In this document: piece after piece, positions 1 to 8,174 of the stretch
Layout of the letters: every line of letters starts with the position of its first letter
How positions within the stretch are numbered: position 1 is the first letter of the stretch
Origin: Actinacidiphila acididurans
Lineage (GTDB): Bacteria; Actinomycetota; Actinomycetes; Streptomycetales; Streptomycetaceae
NCBI RefSeq assembly: GCF_016918855.1
Contig: NZ_JADKYB010000001.1
Location: 496,001-560,000 of the forward strand
DNA length: 64,000 nucleotides
Direction of reading: 5' to 3'
The notes under the pieces: generated by a model
What the model was told of the DNA's origin: nothing
Database searches by the model: none
The model's input: the letters and a program-made list of their open reading frames with translations, nothing else
Program-made: the position numbers and the translations under genes

Positions 1-2
1 GC

Positions 3-689
3 TTCGTGGCCTCCACCAACCTGCCGCCGGTGCTCAACCTCTACGACGACGTCGACTTCGTCTTCGGCACCTCGCGCGACTTCCCCGAGCGCTTCAACGG
101 CGAACCCGACTACTTCGCGCCCGGCGGCGAGCAGAAGGGCCTGCTGCTGGACACCAACTTCGTGGCCGACGCGGTCAACCTGCCGCTGATCGAGGCCAAG
201 GAGCGCGGGGCCGGCGGCGGCCACATCCGGTTCGCCATGGCCCGCGGCTCGATGAACAGCCACATCTCCCAGTTCCCCACCCGCACCTACAAGAAGGGCC
301 ACCGGCACGGCCCGGGCGCCCACGTGATCATCCTGTCCGGCACCGGCTACAGCATGATGTGGCCCGAGGGCGAGGAGCCCAAGCGGTACGACTGGGGTCC
401 GGGCACGCTGATAGTGCCGCCCAACATGTGGTTCCACCAGCACTTCAACACCGGTGCCGAGCCCGGCCGCTACCTGGCCTTCAAGCACGAGGCGGTCTCC
501 CTGCGCAACGCCCAGGGCGTGCCCAAGGCATGGATCAGCCGGCGCATCGGCGGCGACCAGATCGACTACGCGGACGAGTCGCCCGTGGTGCGCGACACCT
601 TCCGCAAGGCGCTGGCCGAGCAGGGCATGGAGCCGGAGATGGACGCGGCCTACGAGGCCGAGCTCGCCACCCTGCCGCCCAAGCCGTAA
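3..689 (+). CDS. Cupin-domain protein, 5'-truncated by the window edge
   Basis: The reading frame is open from the first complete codon, so the start lies outside the window. About 228 residues are visible. A conserved cupin barrel is seen around residues 95-165: the motif KKGHRHGPGAHV supplies the metal-binding His residues, and the second motif is PPNMWFHQHFN. Such mononuclear-metal cupins include gentisate-type dioxygenases, but many act as isomerases or have unknown roles, so the reaction is not assigned. The stop lies 9 bp before the EutA-like gene, which suggests one transcript. A second, unrelated-looking cupin protein is encoded at 4095-5099, which supports a role in the same catabolic block. 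Confidence 0.8.
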   Translation, partial: FVASTNLPPVLNLYDDVDFVFGTSRDFPERFNGEPDYFAPGGEQKGLLLDTNFVADAVNLPLIEAKERGAGGGHIRFAMARGSMNSHISQFPTRTYKKGHRHGPGAHVIILSGTGYSMMWPEGEEPKRYDWGPGTLIVPPNMWFHQHFNTGAEPGRYLAFKHEAVSLRNAQGVPKAWISRRIGGDQIDYADESPVVRDTFRKALAEQGMEPEMDAAYEAELATLPPKP

Positions 690-698
690 CGGCCGGCC

Positions 699-2309
699 GT
701 GCACAGCGACCACACACACGGCCACGCGAGCCACGGCGGGGGCGGACCGGTGACGAACCACTGCGCGTACCGGCCGGACCACGAGCACGACCACGACGAC
801 GCCCCGGGCCCGCTGGAGGACAACCCGATCTGGCGGCAGGACAACGTGCTGCTGCACAGCGTCGGGATGGACATCGGCTCCTCCGGTACCCAGGTGGTCT
901 TCTCCCGGCTGCACCTGCGCCGCATGGGCGAGGAGCTGACCAGCCGTTACGTGGTGGTGCGCCGGGAGAACGTCTACCGCTCGCCGGTCGCGCTGACCCC
1001 GTACGCGGGGGCCGACCGGATCGACGCGGAGGCGCTGGGCGTCATCGTGGACCGCGCCTACCAGGCGGCCGGCGTCGACCCGGCGGGCGTGGACGCCGGC
1101 GTGGTCATCCTCACCGGGGAGGCGCTGCGCCGCGGCAACGCCGAGGCCATCGCCCGGGTGCTGGCCGAGCGGGGCGGCGAGCTGGTCACCGCCACCGCCG
1201 GCCACCACATGGAGGCGATGCTGGCCGCGTACGGCTCCGGCGCGGCCCGTACCTCCCACGACACCGGCGCCCGGCTGCTGACCGTCGACATCGGCGGCGG
1301 CACCACCAAGCTGGCCGTGGTCGACCGCGGCCGGATCGTCCGCACCGCCGCCCTGCACATCGGCGGCCGGCTGCTGGCGTACGACCCGCGCGGCCGGCTG
1401 ACCCGGCTGGAACCGGGTGGTGAGCGGCAGGCCGCCCGGGCCGGCCTGGCCCCGCGGCTCGGCGAGCGGATCGGCCCGCCCGAGGTGGAGCGGCTCGGCT
1501 CGGCCATGGCCGACGCGCTGCTGGCCGCCCTCGCCCACCCGTCCGGCGGCGGCAGCGCGGACGAACTGTGGCTCACCGAGCCGATCGGGCCGCTGGACGG
1601 CGTGAGCGGCGCGGTCTTCTCCGGCGGCGTCGCGGAATACGTCTACGACCGCGAGCCGCGCGACTTCGGCGACCTCGGCCGGGCCCTCGGGCGCGCGCTG
1701 CGCCGCCGGCTCGACGCGGGCGCGCTGCCCTTCCCGCTGCTGCCGGCCGGCGAGTGCATCCGCGCGACGGCGCTCGGCGCCAGCGAGTACAGCGTGCAGC
1801 TCAGCGGCAACACCGGCTGCGTCACCGCCCCGGACCGGCTGCTGCCGCGGCGCAATCTGCAGGTCGTCCGGCCCGACTACGCACTCGGCGACCGCATCGA
1901 CGCCGACGCGCTGGCCGCGGCGATCCGCCGCCGGCTGACCGATCTGGACGCCGACACCAGCCCGGCCGACGTGGTGCTCGCCCTGCACTGGCAGGGCCTG
2001 CCGCGCTACGACCGGCTCGTCGCGTTCGCCCGCGCGGTCCGGGACGGCCTCGCGACGCGCACCGCCTTCGGCCACGCGCTGTACGTCGTCCTCGACGGCG
2101 ACGTGGCGATGACCCTGGGCCGGCTGCTGCGCGAGGAACTCGGCGTCACCGTCGACCTGTTCGTCGCCGACGGGCTGACCCTGCGCGACTTCGACTATGT
2201 CGACCTGGGCCGGCTCCGGCACCCCTCGAACACCGTCCCGGTCACCATCAAGTCCCTGGTCTTCGCCGCGGACCCGCTCCCGGCCGGCCCCGGGGCCGCG
2301 GCCCGCTGA
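699..2309 (+). CDS. EutA-like reactivating ATPase (ethanolamine ammonia-lyase reactivase family)
   Basis: This 536-residue protein aligns by eye with EutA over its whole length. The phosphate-1 motif of the actin-like ATPase fold is GMDIGSSGTQVVFSRL (near residue 56), the second phosphate motif is LTVDIGGGTTKLAVV (near 197), an adenosine-loop-like SGGV is near 312, and the C-terminal signature is VPVTIKSLVF. EutA releases damaged cobalamin from ethanolamine ammonia-lyase. No eutB or eutC is present here, so its client is unknown. The first 50 residues are unlike EutA: they are rich in His and Asp (HSDHTHGHASH, DHEHDHDD), suggesting metal binding. The start is GTG at 699, 9 bp after the cupin stop. 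A GTG at 750 is an alternative that would remove part of the His-rich leader. Confidence 0.82.
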   Translation: MHSDHTHGHASHGGGGPVTNHCAYRPDHEHDHDDAPGPLEDNPIWRQDNVLLHSVGMDIGSSGTQVVFSRLHLRRMGEELTSRYVVVRRENVYRSPVALTPYAGADRIDAEALGVIVDRAYQAAGVDPAGVDAGVVILTGEALRRGNAEAIARVLAERGGELVTATAGHHMEAMLAAYGSGAARTSHDTGARLLTVDIGGGTTKLAVVDRGRIVRTAALHIGGRLLAYDPRGRLTRLEPGGERQAARAGLAPRLGERIGPPEVERLGSAMADALLAALAHPSGGGSADELWLTEPIGPLDGVSGAVFSGGVAEYVYDREPRDFGDLGRALGRALRRRLDAGALPFPLLPAGECIRATALGASEYSVQLSGNTGCVTAPDRLLPRRNLQVVRPDYALGDRIDADALAAAIRRRLTDLDADTSPADVVLALHWQGLPRYDRLVAFARAVRDGLATRTAFGHALYVVLDGDVAMTLGRLLREELGVTVDLFVADGLTLRDFDYVDLGRLRHPSNTVPVTIKSLVFAADPLPAGPGAAAR

Positions 2310-2315
2310 CCCGGC

Positions 2316-2358
2316 CGCCCTCGCCCGGAGTGCCCGCACGGCGCTCCGGGCGAGGGCG
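2316..2358 (+). terminator. Strong hairpin, likely terminator of the cupin-EutA transcript
   Basis: A perfect 15-bp inverted repeat (arms 2316-2330 and 2344-2358) surrounds a 13-nt loop, starting 6 bp after the eutA-like stop. There is no clear U-tract, which is common for Streptomyces terminators. The remaining stretch to 2649, where the convergent reductase gene ends, is GC-rich and shows no gene I can support. Confidence 0.7.
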
Positions 2359-2649
2359 CGTCCACGCAACGCAGCGGTACACCCGACGGTCTCCGCGAGC
2401 CGTGTACGGAAGCCGGTGATTCGGTACGGCGGGGGCCGTCGCGGTGGAGCGACCGGCGCAGAGCCTCGCCGTACCGGCCGCGGGGGCCGGCAGGGCGGGT
2501 CCGTCACGGCAGAACCCGGGGTCGCGGCTCGCGGTCCCGCGGCGCCCTGATCCGCCGGCGGCCCGCCCCCTCCGCGGTGCTCCTGCGGCACCCCGGGGAG
2601 GGCGGCCGTCGCACGTCCGGACGGCCCGCCCCCGGCCGGGCCGGACCGC

Positions 2650-3933
2650 TCAGGCCGTGGTGGACGCCGTCGCCGGGTCCCGGCGGGCGGTGACGAGGGA
2701 CTTCAGGGTCGTCGAGGTGTCGCGGGCGAGGTCGGGGTCGATGGTGACGCCGTCGGTCAGGGCGCGGCGCACCGCCATGTAGTCGGCCGGGCGGTTGACG
2801 GCGTCGGCCGCGAGCAGGCGGCCGTCGCGGTAGTAGAGGACCGAGAAGGACTCCGCGGCCGGATCGCCGCGCACCACGTAGCCGTCGTGACCGGCGGACA
2901 GCCCCGCCGTCTGGAGCGTCAGGTCGCCCTGGTGCGACCAGAACCACGGCACAGCGGGCGGCGGCACGGGCCGGCCGAGCAGGGTCGCGGCGGCGGTCTG
3001 TGCCTGGGCCACCGCGTTCTGCACCGACTCCAGCCGCAGCCGGCCGAGGCCGGTCAGCGGGTCGGGCCGTACAGTGCAGTCGCCGGCCGCCACCACCGCG
3101 GGATCGCTGGTGCGCGCGTGGGCGTCGACCACGATGCCGCCGTCGCAGGCCAGCCCCAGCCGCTCGGCCAGTTCGGTGCGCGGCGCGGCGCCGACGCCGA
3201 CCAGCGCCAGGTCGGCCGGCAACCGGGTGCCGTCGGCCAGCAGGACTCCGGTCAGCCGGCCGCGCGGGTCGCCCTCGAAGGCCGCGACCGCCGCCGACAG
3301 CCGCACCGGGGTGCCGCGCCGCTCGTGGGCGGCCCGGTAGAACTCCGAGACCACCGGCGCCACCGCCCGGCCCATCAGCCGGCCGGCCGCCTCGACCACG
3401 GTCACCGAGGGCCGGCCCAGCGCGCGGGCCGCCGCGGCGGCCTCCAGGCCGACGAAGCCGCCGCCGACCACCACCACGTGGTCGGCCGTCGCCAGCCGCT
3501 GCCGCAGGTCGGCGGCGTCGTCGTGATCGCGCAGGGTGCACACGCCGTCCAAGTCGGCGCCCGGGAGGGCCAGTCGCCGGGGCCGGGCGCCGGTGGTGAG
3601 CGCGAGCCGGTCGAAGGCCAGCCGGCGCCCGCTCGCGGTGACGGCGACGCCCGCGCCGGGCGACGGGCCGGACAGCTCCACGTCGGTCACCCGCTCCCCG
3701 CACACCAACTCGATGCCGGCCTCGGCGTAGAAGGCTGGTGTGCGCAGCGCGAGATCGGCCGGTCCCGCGGAACCGGCCAGGAACTCCTTGGACAGCGGCG
3801 GCCGCTGATACGGCGGCAGCGATTCCGCGCCGACCAGCGTGATCGGCCCCGCGTCCCCCCACTGGCGCAGGGAGACGGCCGTCTGGAGGCCGGCCTGGCT
3901 GGCGCCGACGATCAGGGTCCCGTTGCGGCTCAC
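2650..3933 (-). CDS. FAD-dependent NAD(P)H:ferredoxin/rubredoxin-type reductase
   Basis: The 427-residue product belongs to the pyridine nucleotide-disulphide oxidoreductase superfamily, in the ferredoxin/rubredoxin reductase branch that serves Rieske oxygenases and P450s. Visible motifs are the N-terminal FAD site LIVGASQAGLQTA, the family motif PPYQRPPLSKEFL near residue 41, the NAD-binding VVVGGGFVGLEAA near 145, and the second FAD signature VVAAGDCTV near 280. No redox-active Cys pair is present, as expected for this branch. It starts at GTG 3933 behind GAGAGGAG. An operator of the block's shared type sits 43 bp upstream. Its ferredoxin and oxygenase partners are not in the window. Confidence 0.85.
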   Translation of the reverse strand: MSRNGTLIVGASQAGLQTAVSLRQWGDAGPITLVGAESLPPYQRPPLSKEFLAGSAGPADLALRTPAFYAEAGIELVCGERVTDVELSGPSPGAGVAVTASGRRLAFDRLALTTGARPRRLALPGADLDGVCTLRDHDDAADLRQRLATADHVVVVGGGFVGLEAAAAARALGRPSVTVVEAAGRLMGRAVAPVVSEFYRAAHERRGTPVRLSAAVAAFEGDPRGRLTGVLLADGTRLPADLALVGVGAAPRTELAERLGLACDGGIVVDAHARTSDPAVVAAGDCTVRPDPLTGLGRLRLESVQNAVAQAQTAAATLLGRPVPPPAVPWFWSHQGDLTLQTAGLSAGHDGYVVRGDPAAESFSVLYYRDGRLLAADAVNRPADYMAVRRALTDGVTIDPDLARDTSTTLKSLVTARRDPATASTTA

Positions 3934-3975
3934 CGCAGCTCCTCTCCGTCCCGGCTCCGCCCGGGCGCAGCTCTG

Positions 3976-3988
3976 ATTGTCATACCAT
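3976..3988. promoter_or_regulatory. Operator site 1 of the shared catabolic regulon
   Basis: The sequence ATTGTCATACCAT matches the palindromic consensus ATGGT-CAT-ACCAT found at the other promoters of this block. It lies 43 bp upstream of the reductase start, in the divergent spacer shared with the two-cupin gene. The shape (TGGT-N3-ACCA) is typical of FadR/GntR-family operators. Assignment to the GntR gene at 5895-6686 is inferred. Confidence 0.65.
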
Positions 3989-4038
3989 TATGCCATAGCC
4001 CTCCGATTCGTTGACGCTCCTTGAGGTCCGTTGATATA

Positions 4039-4051
4039 ACGGTTAGGCCAT
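4039..4051. promoter_or_regulatory. Possible degenerate operator at the two-cupin promoter
   Basis: ACGGTTAGGCCAT keeps the half-site spacing of the regulon palindrome, with mismatches at the centre and in one base of each arm. It lies 44 bp upstream of the two-cupin start. It is much weaker than the other sites and may be chance. Confidence 0.3.
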
Positions 4052-4094
4052 TAAGGGGCCTGAAGGGCGAGGCCGACAGCAAGAGGAGAGCCGT

Positions 4095-5099
4095 ATGAGC
4101 GACAAGAAGGGCCGGGTCTTCCTCCGGGGCATCACCTCGGAGACCTACGGGCTGAAGGAGTTCCGCCGCCGGCAGCTCGAAGCACCCCGGGTGCGTGACG
4201 ACTCGGTGGTGGTGGACGACGCGAAGGTCGGCCACTCGGGCGACTCCGAGCAGTCCCGCACATGGTGGCGGATCGGCCCCGGCGACGACCCCTTCCTCAC
4301 CCAGAGCCTCCAGGTGCACTTCGTGGAGCTGCCCCCGCACTCCTCCAACCACGGCCACGGCCACCAGAACGAGGCCGCCTTCTACATCCTGGACGGCGCC
4401 GGCTACGAGATCCACGACGACCAGCGCTACGACTGGGCCAAGGACGACCTGGTCATCGTGCACACCGACTCCGTGCACCGGCACTTCAACCCCTACGACG
4501 AGACCGCCCGCTGCCTGATATTCAAGGCCAAGTCCCTGTGGATGTACCTCGGCCTGATCCAGCAGGGCCGCAGCGGCCCGGTCGCCGACGAGGACCGCTT
4601 CGGCCCGCGCGAGGACTGGTCGCAGGTGTGGACCCCGGGTGTCGCGGACAAGCGCAAGGTCGTCAAGTCCGCCGACACCAAGTGGGAGACCACCCCGCTC
4701 GGCCGGGTCCGCACGCTGTCCGCCATCGGCGACGACGTCCGCACCTTCAGCGTGGACGCCTTCGTCCTGGAGGTCCCGGCCGGCAGCCGGTCCGGCAAGC
4801 GCTGGCAGATGGCCGACGAGGTGCTCTACGTACGTTCCGGCGCCGGCTACAGCCTGCACTGGGAGGTCGAGGCGGAGATCGCCGAGAAGTACTACGCCCG
4901 GATCGCCAAGGAGCCGACCCGGCACGAGTTCAAGGCCGGCGACACGATCTACGTCCCGCACAACACCGTCGCCCAGCACTTCGCCGCCGACGGCGAGCCG
5001 GTGACCCTCATCTCCGGGCAGAACCGTATCTTCAAGCAGCTCGGCTACGACCAGGTCACCTACCTGGAGAACGCCCCCGAGTACGACGCGGCCCGGTGA
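4095..5099 (+). CDS. Two-domain cupin protein (putative dioxygenase-like)
   Basis: The 334 residues contain two cupin barrels. The first (about residues 75-150) carries the metal motif HGHGHQNEAAFYILDGAGY followed by HTDSVHRHFN. The second (about 225-315) has DEVLYVRSGAGYSLHW and later VPHNTVAQHFA, and looks poorer in metal ligands. Bicupins of this kind are often ring-cleaving dioxygenases of the gentisate group, but the specific reaction is not clear. The start ATG has a good AAGAGGAGA site 7 bp upstream. The stop overlaps the start of the methyltransferase gene (TGATG), so the two are translationally coupled. The divergent spacer carries the regulon operator. Confidence 0.8.
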   Translation: MSDKKGRVFLRGITSETYGLKEFRRRQLEAPRVRDDSVVVDDAKVGHSGDSEQSRTWWRIGPGDDPFLTQSLQVHFVELPPHSSNHGHGHQNEAAFYILDGAGYEIHDDQRYDWAKDDLVIVHTDSVHRHFNPYDETARCLIFKAKSLWMYLGLIQQGRSGPVADEDRFGPREDWSQVWTPGVADKRKVVKSADTKWETTPLGRVRTLSAIGDDVRTFSVDAFVLEVPAGSRSGKRWQMADEVLYVRSGAGYSLHWEVEAEIAEKYYARIAKEPTRHEFKAGDTIYVPHNTVAQHFAADGEPVTLISGQNRIFKQLGYDQVTYLENAPEYDAAR

Positions 5100-5806
5100 T
5101 GGGCGAGGCGAGCAAGGTGTCGGCCGCGGTCTGGTCGGACCCGCAGTTCGCCCAGGCCTGGCTGGCCGCCGACCCGCAGGGGCCCCAGGACCTGCTGGCG
5201 CTGCCGCGGCGGATCGCGGCGGCCGTGGTGGCCGAGGAGACGCCCGCCCCGCGGCTGGTGGTGGACGTGGCGGCCGGCGCCGGCGCGTTCCTGTCGGTGC
5301 TGCTTGACGCCTTTCCGCAGGCGCACGGGGTCTGGCTGGACGCCTCGCCGGCGATGGGGGAGCGGGCCAGGACCGAACTGGCCCGGTTCGGCGACCGGGT
5401 GGAGTTCCTGGCCGGCGACATGACGGCGCTGCGCGCGGCCGGCGTGCCCGACGGCGCCGACCTGGTCGCCACCTCCCGGGCCACCCACCACCTGGACCGC
5501 GCGGAACTGCACGGCTTCTACCGCGAGGCCGCCGGACTGCTGGCCCCCGGCGGCTGGCTGGTCAACCTCGACCACGTCGGACTGGACGAGGTCTGGGACC
5601 GCCGGCTGCGCGCGGCGCGGCGCCGTTTCGTACCACCGCGCCCGGCGGCCACCGGTCACCACCACGACCGGCCGCTGCCCACCGTCCGGGACCACCTGGA
5701 CGGCTACCGCGTGGCCGGCCTGCCCGAGGCGGAGGTGGTGTGGCGGGCCTTCCACACCTGCCTGTTCGCCGCTCGTGCGAACGAGCAGCCGGGCCGCGCG
5801 GACTGA
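5099..5806 (+). CDS. SAM-dependent class I methyltransferase
   Basis: The 235-residue protein has a Rossmann methyltransferase core. Motif I is VVDVAAGAGAF (near residue 54), the acidic motif II region is GVWLDASP, and then come FLAGDMTAL and an aromatic or His-rich motif TSRATHHLD in the motif IV position. The C-terminal part includes GHHHDRPLPTVRDHL. The start overlaps the stop of the two-cupin gene, so both are made from one message and probably serve one pathway. An O- or carboxyl-methylation of an aromatic intermediate is possible, but the substrate cannot be read from the sequence. Confidence 0.78.
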   Translation: MGEASKVSAAVWSDPQFAQAWLAADPQGPQDLLALPRRIAAAVVAEETPAPRLVVDVAAGAGAFLSVLLDAFPQAHGVWLDASPAMGERARTELARFGDRVEFLAGDMTALRAAGVPDGADLVATSRATHHLDRAELHGFYREAAGLLAPGGWLVNLDHVGLDEVWDRRLRAARRRFVPPRPAATGHHHDRPLPTVRDHLDGYRVAGLPEAEVVWRAFHTCLFAARANEQPGRAD

Positions 5807-5836
5807 GCGCCCGTTCGGCCGCCTCACCGTTCGCCT

Positions 5837-5872
5837 GCCTCAACTGCCCAGCAACAGATGGGCAGTTGAGGC
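5837..5872. terminator. Bidirectional terminator hairpin
   Basis: A perfect 14-bp stem (arms 5837-5850 and 5859-5872) with an 8-nt loop lies between the convergent methyltransferase and GntR genes, 30 bp and 22 bp from their ends. The arms are less GC-rich than the surrounding DNA, which makes the structure stand out. Confidence 0.8.
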
Positions 5873-5894
5873 GGCAGGATGTGCCCGGCAGGTG

Positions 5895-6686
5895 CTACGC
5901 GCCCGCCGGCGCCCGGCCGCGCGAGGTGCGCCGGGCGGCGGGTTCGTCCAGGCACAGCCGGTCGGCCGTGCGGCTCAGGTGCTCGCGCATGATCCGCTGG
6001 CCGGTCTCGCTGTCCCCGGACCGCACCGCGGCGATCAGCTCGCGGTGCTCCCGCACGCCCCGCTGCCCCATCTCCGGAGCGGTCTTCTGCGCGGTCGCCA
6101 GCGACATCAGCAGCGGCCCGTGGAAGGAGTGGATCAGCATCTCGAAGGCGGTGTTGTGGGTGCTCGCCGCCAGCCGGGTGTGGAACTCCGCGGACAGCGC
6201 CACGTCGTACTGCCCGGTGGCCAGCGCTGCTTCCTGCCGGTCGCAGATGTCCTCGAGCGCCGCCAGGTCGGTCTCGTCGGCGTGCTCGCACAGCAGCGGG
6301 ATGATGCCGACCTCCAGCACCAGCCGGACCTCGGTGACATCGGCCGCGGTCACCGATGACAGGGTCAGCAGGTCGGTGAGGCTCGCGCCCACCCGGTCGC
6401 TGGTCGGCTTGGTGACGAAGGCGCCGCCGTGCGCGCCCACCCGGATCTCGACCAGGCCACTGGCCTCCAGCACGCGCAGGGCCTCGCGCACGGTCACCCG
6501 GCTGACCCCGAAGCGTTCGCACATCTCGCGTTCGGGCGGCAGCCGGTCACCGGGCGTCAGCTTGCCCTCATGGATCAGCGAGCGGACCTGGTCGACGATG
6601 AGCGCGGAGATGCGCCGGTCGGTCACCGGGCTGAGCAGTCCACCCGACTGACCGTCCGTGGTCCTTGCGGTACGGCGAGGCGGCAC
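5895..6686 (-). CDS. GntR-family (FadR/FCD) transcriptional regulator
   Basis: The 263-residue regulator has an N-terminal winged helix with the motif PPEREMCERFGVSRVTVREALRVLE and a C-terminal all-helical FCD ligand domain. Putative metal ligands are in AEFHTRLA, REHREL and REHLSR. I chose GTG 6686 because a GAAAGGGAAA site precedes it; the frame stays open upstream to 6827 but has no family similarity. Many FCD regulators are repressors relieved by a small carboxylate. One conserved palindrome lies just upstream of the gene and another before the divergent transporter operon, so it probably controls both itself and the pathway. Streptomyces pca operons are usually controlled by the MarR protein PcaV instead. 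Confidence 0.9.
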   Translation of the reverse strand: MPPRRTARTTDGQSGGLLSPVTDRRISALIVDQVRSLIHEGKLTPGDRLPPEREMCERFGVSRVTVREALRVLEASGLVEIRVGAHGGAFVTKPTSDRVGASLTDLLTLSSVTAADVTEVRLVLEVGIIPLLCEHADETDLAALEDICDRQEAALATGQYDVALSAEFHTRLAASTHNTAFEMLIHSFHGPLLMSLATAQKTAPEMGQRGVREHRELIAAVRSGDSETGQRIMREHLSRTADRLCLDEPAARRTSRGRAPAGA

Positions 6687-6731
6687 GGGGGTTTCCCTTT
6701 CTGGTCGTTGAGCCTCCCAGTGTACCGCCCT

Positions 6732-6744
6732 AGGGTATGACCAA
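6732..6744. promoter_or_regulatory. Operator site 2, GntR gene promoter
   Basis: Read on the minus strand this is TTGGTCATACCCT, matching the regulon consensus in the left arm and centre. It lies 46 bp upstream of the GntR start, a position that fits autoregulation. Confidence 0.65.
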
Positions 6745-6875
6745 TAGGCCTGTTCCGGACGGCTGTGGCGCAGGCCACTGCCCCGCTGCCGGCGGCCCGC
6801 CTCCCCGCGCCGCGGCCGTGCTGTCACGTCCCGTGACGGCGAGCGCGTTCCCCCAATTATGTTCTATCTATTGCA

Positions 6876-6888
6876 ATGGTCATACCGA
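6876..6888. promoter_or_regulatory. Operator site 3, transporter-pca operon promoter
   Basis: ATGGTCATACCGA matches 11 of 13 consensus positions. It lies about 90 bp upstream of the binding-protein start in the 293-bp divergent region. The flanking TTGCA/ATGG context resembles the site at 18985, which is followed by TTGCGATGG. Confidence 0.7.
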
Positions 6889-6979
6889 CAGCCCACAATG
6901 TCACTGTTTTCGAGCGGGCCACCCGCGAAAGTGGCTGCTGGCCAGCGCTTTTCCGGGCCCTCAACCGGAGGATGACCGC

Positions 6980-8080
6980 ATGCACGAAGTCAGACACAGC
7001 CGAGCGGGCCGTCGAGCGCGCTCCGCGGCCCTCGTCGGCGCGGCCCTGCTGCTGCCCTGGACGCTCACCGCCTGTGGCAGCGCGGGACTCGGCTCCATCG
7101 GCGCGGTCGAGCCGGCCCGCACCCCCCAGGCGCTGCTCCCGCAGGCCCAGGCCGAGGGCAAGGTGGTGTGGTACACCACCTTCGCCGACTCCGACGTCAA
7201 CGACATGATCTCCGCCTTCCAGAAGGCGTACCCCGGCATCAAGGTCGACGCGCTGCGGCTCAGCGCCGACAAACTGCCCTCCCGCCTGGTCACCGAACAG
7301 CGCGGCCGCAAGTACAACGCCGACGTCATCTCCGCCGACTGCGAACCGGTCTACCAACTGATCAAGGTCGGCACCCTGGCACCGTACCGGGTGCCCGCGG
7401 CGCCCCCGCTGCCGGCCCAACTGCGCAACCTCCCCGACGGATTCGGCAACGCCGTCTACGTCCTCACCAGCGCCATCGCCTACAACCCGGACGGCGTCAA
7501 GGCCCAGCACCTGCAGCCGCCCACCAGCATCGAGGACCTCACCGAGCCGCAGTGGAAGGGCCGGTTCTCCATCGACCCCTCGGCCATCAATTGGTACGAG
7601 AGCCTGATCTCCTCGATGGGCCACACCAAGGCACTGCAACTGGTCAAGGAACTCGGCGACAACTCGCCCCGGCTGGTGGAGAGCCACACGCAGTCGCTGA
7701 CCGAGGTGCAGTCCGGTGAACCGCTGGCGTCGGTCAACGCCTACGCCTACAAGGCCGCCTCCCTGGCCCGGAAGACCCCCGGCCGGATGGCCTTCGCCAA
7801 CACCGACCCGCAGCCGGCCGCCGCCGCCCTGGCCGAGATCGCCAGGAACGCCCCGCACCCGTCCGCGGCCAAGCTCTTCATGGACTGGATCATGTCCCCA
7901 CAGGGCCAGGACAGCGTCGTGAAGATCACCAACCACACCTCGCTGAGCCCCGCCGCGGCCAACGATCCCAGCGTCTGGAACCCGGCGAAGTGGAAGCCCG
8001 CCTGGTCGATGCCGGTGATCACCGCCGACACCTACGACCGGTACCTCCAGGAATACCAGAAGGCGCTGCACGCGATCTGA
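6980..8080 (+). CDS. ABC transporter substrate-binding lipoprotein (Fe3+/AfuA-type family)
   Basis: The 366-residue protein begins with a lipoprotein signal, with the lipobox LTAC at Cys32. The mature part has the features of the small type-1 or iron-type binding-protein family: GKVVWYTTFAD, FQKAYPGIKVDALR, YNADVI and a C-terminal SAAKLFMDWIMSPQGQ. This family imports ferric ion, but also phosphonates, thiamine and organic acids. No iron-ligating Tyr pair is obvious. Because the pca genes follow on the same strand, I infer an aromatic or carboxylate substrate. The start ATG 6980 has CGGAGG upstream; the open frame before it is not part of the gene. Confidence 0.85.
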   Translation: MHEVRHSRAGRRARSAALVGAALLLPWTLTACGSAGLGSIGAVEPARTPQALLPQAQAEGKVVWYTTFADSDVNDMISAFQKAYPGIKVDALRLSADKLPSRLVTEQRGRKYNADVISADCEPVYQLIKVGTLAPYRVPAAPPLPAQLRNLPDGFGNAVYVLTSAIAYNPDGVKAQHLQPPTSIEDLTEPQWKGRFSIDPSAINWYESLISSMGHTKALQLVKELGDNSPRLVESHTQSLTEVQSGEPLASVNAYAYKAASLARKTPGRMAFANTDPQPAAAALAEIARNAPHPSAAKLFMDWIMSPQGQDSVVKITNHTSLSPAAANDPSVWNPAKWKPAWSMPVITADTYDRYLQEYQKALHAI

Positions 8081-8174
8081 CGCGTCCCGCGCCCCGGCCG
8101 GCGCCGCCCGCGGGCCGCCCCGCACCCGTCCGCATCCCCGGCTCCCACCCACCCGACCCGAGAACGGCCACCGC

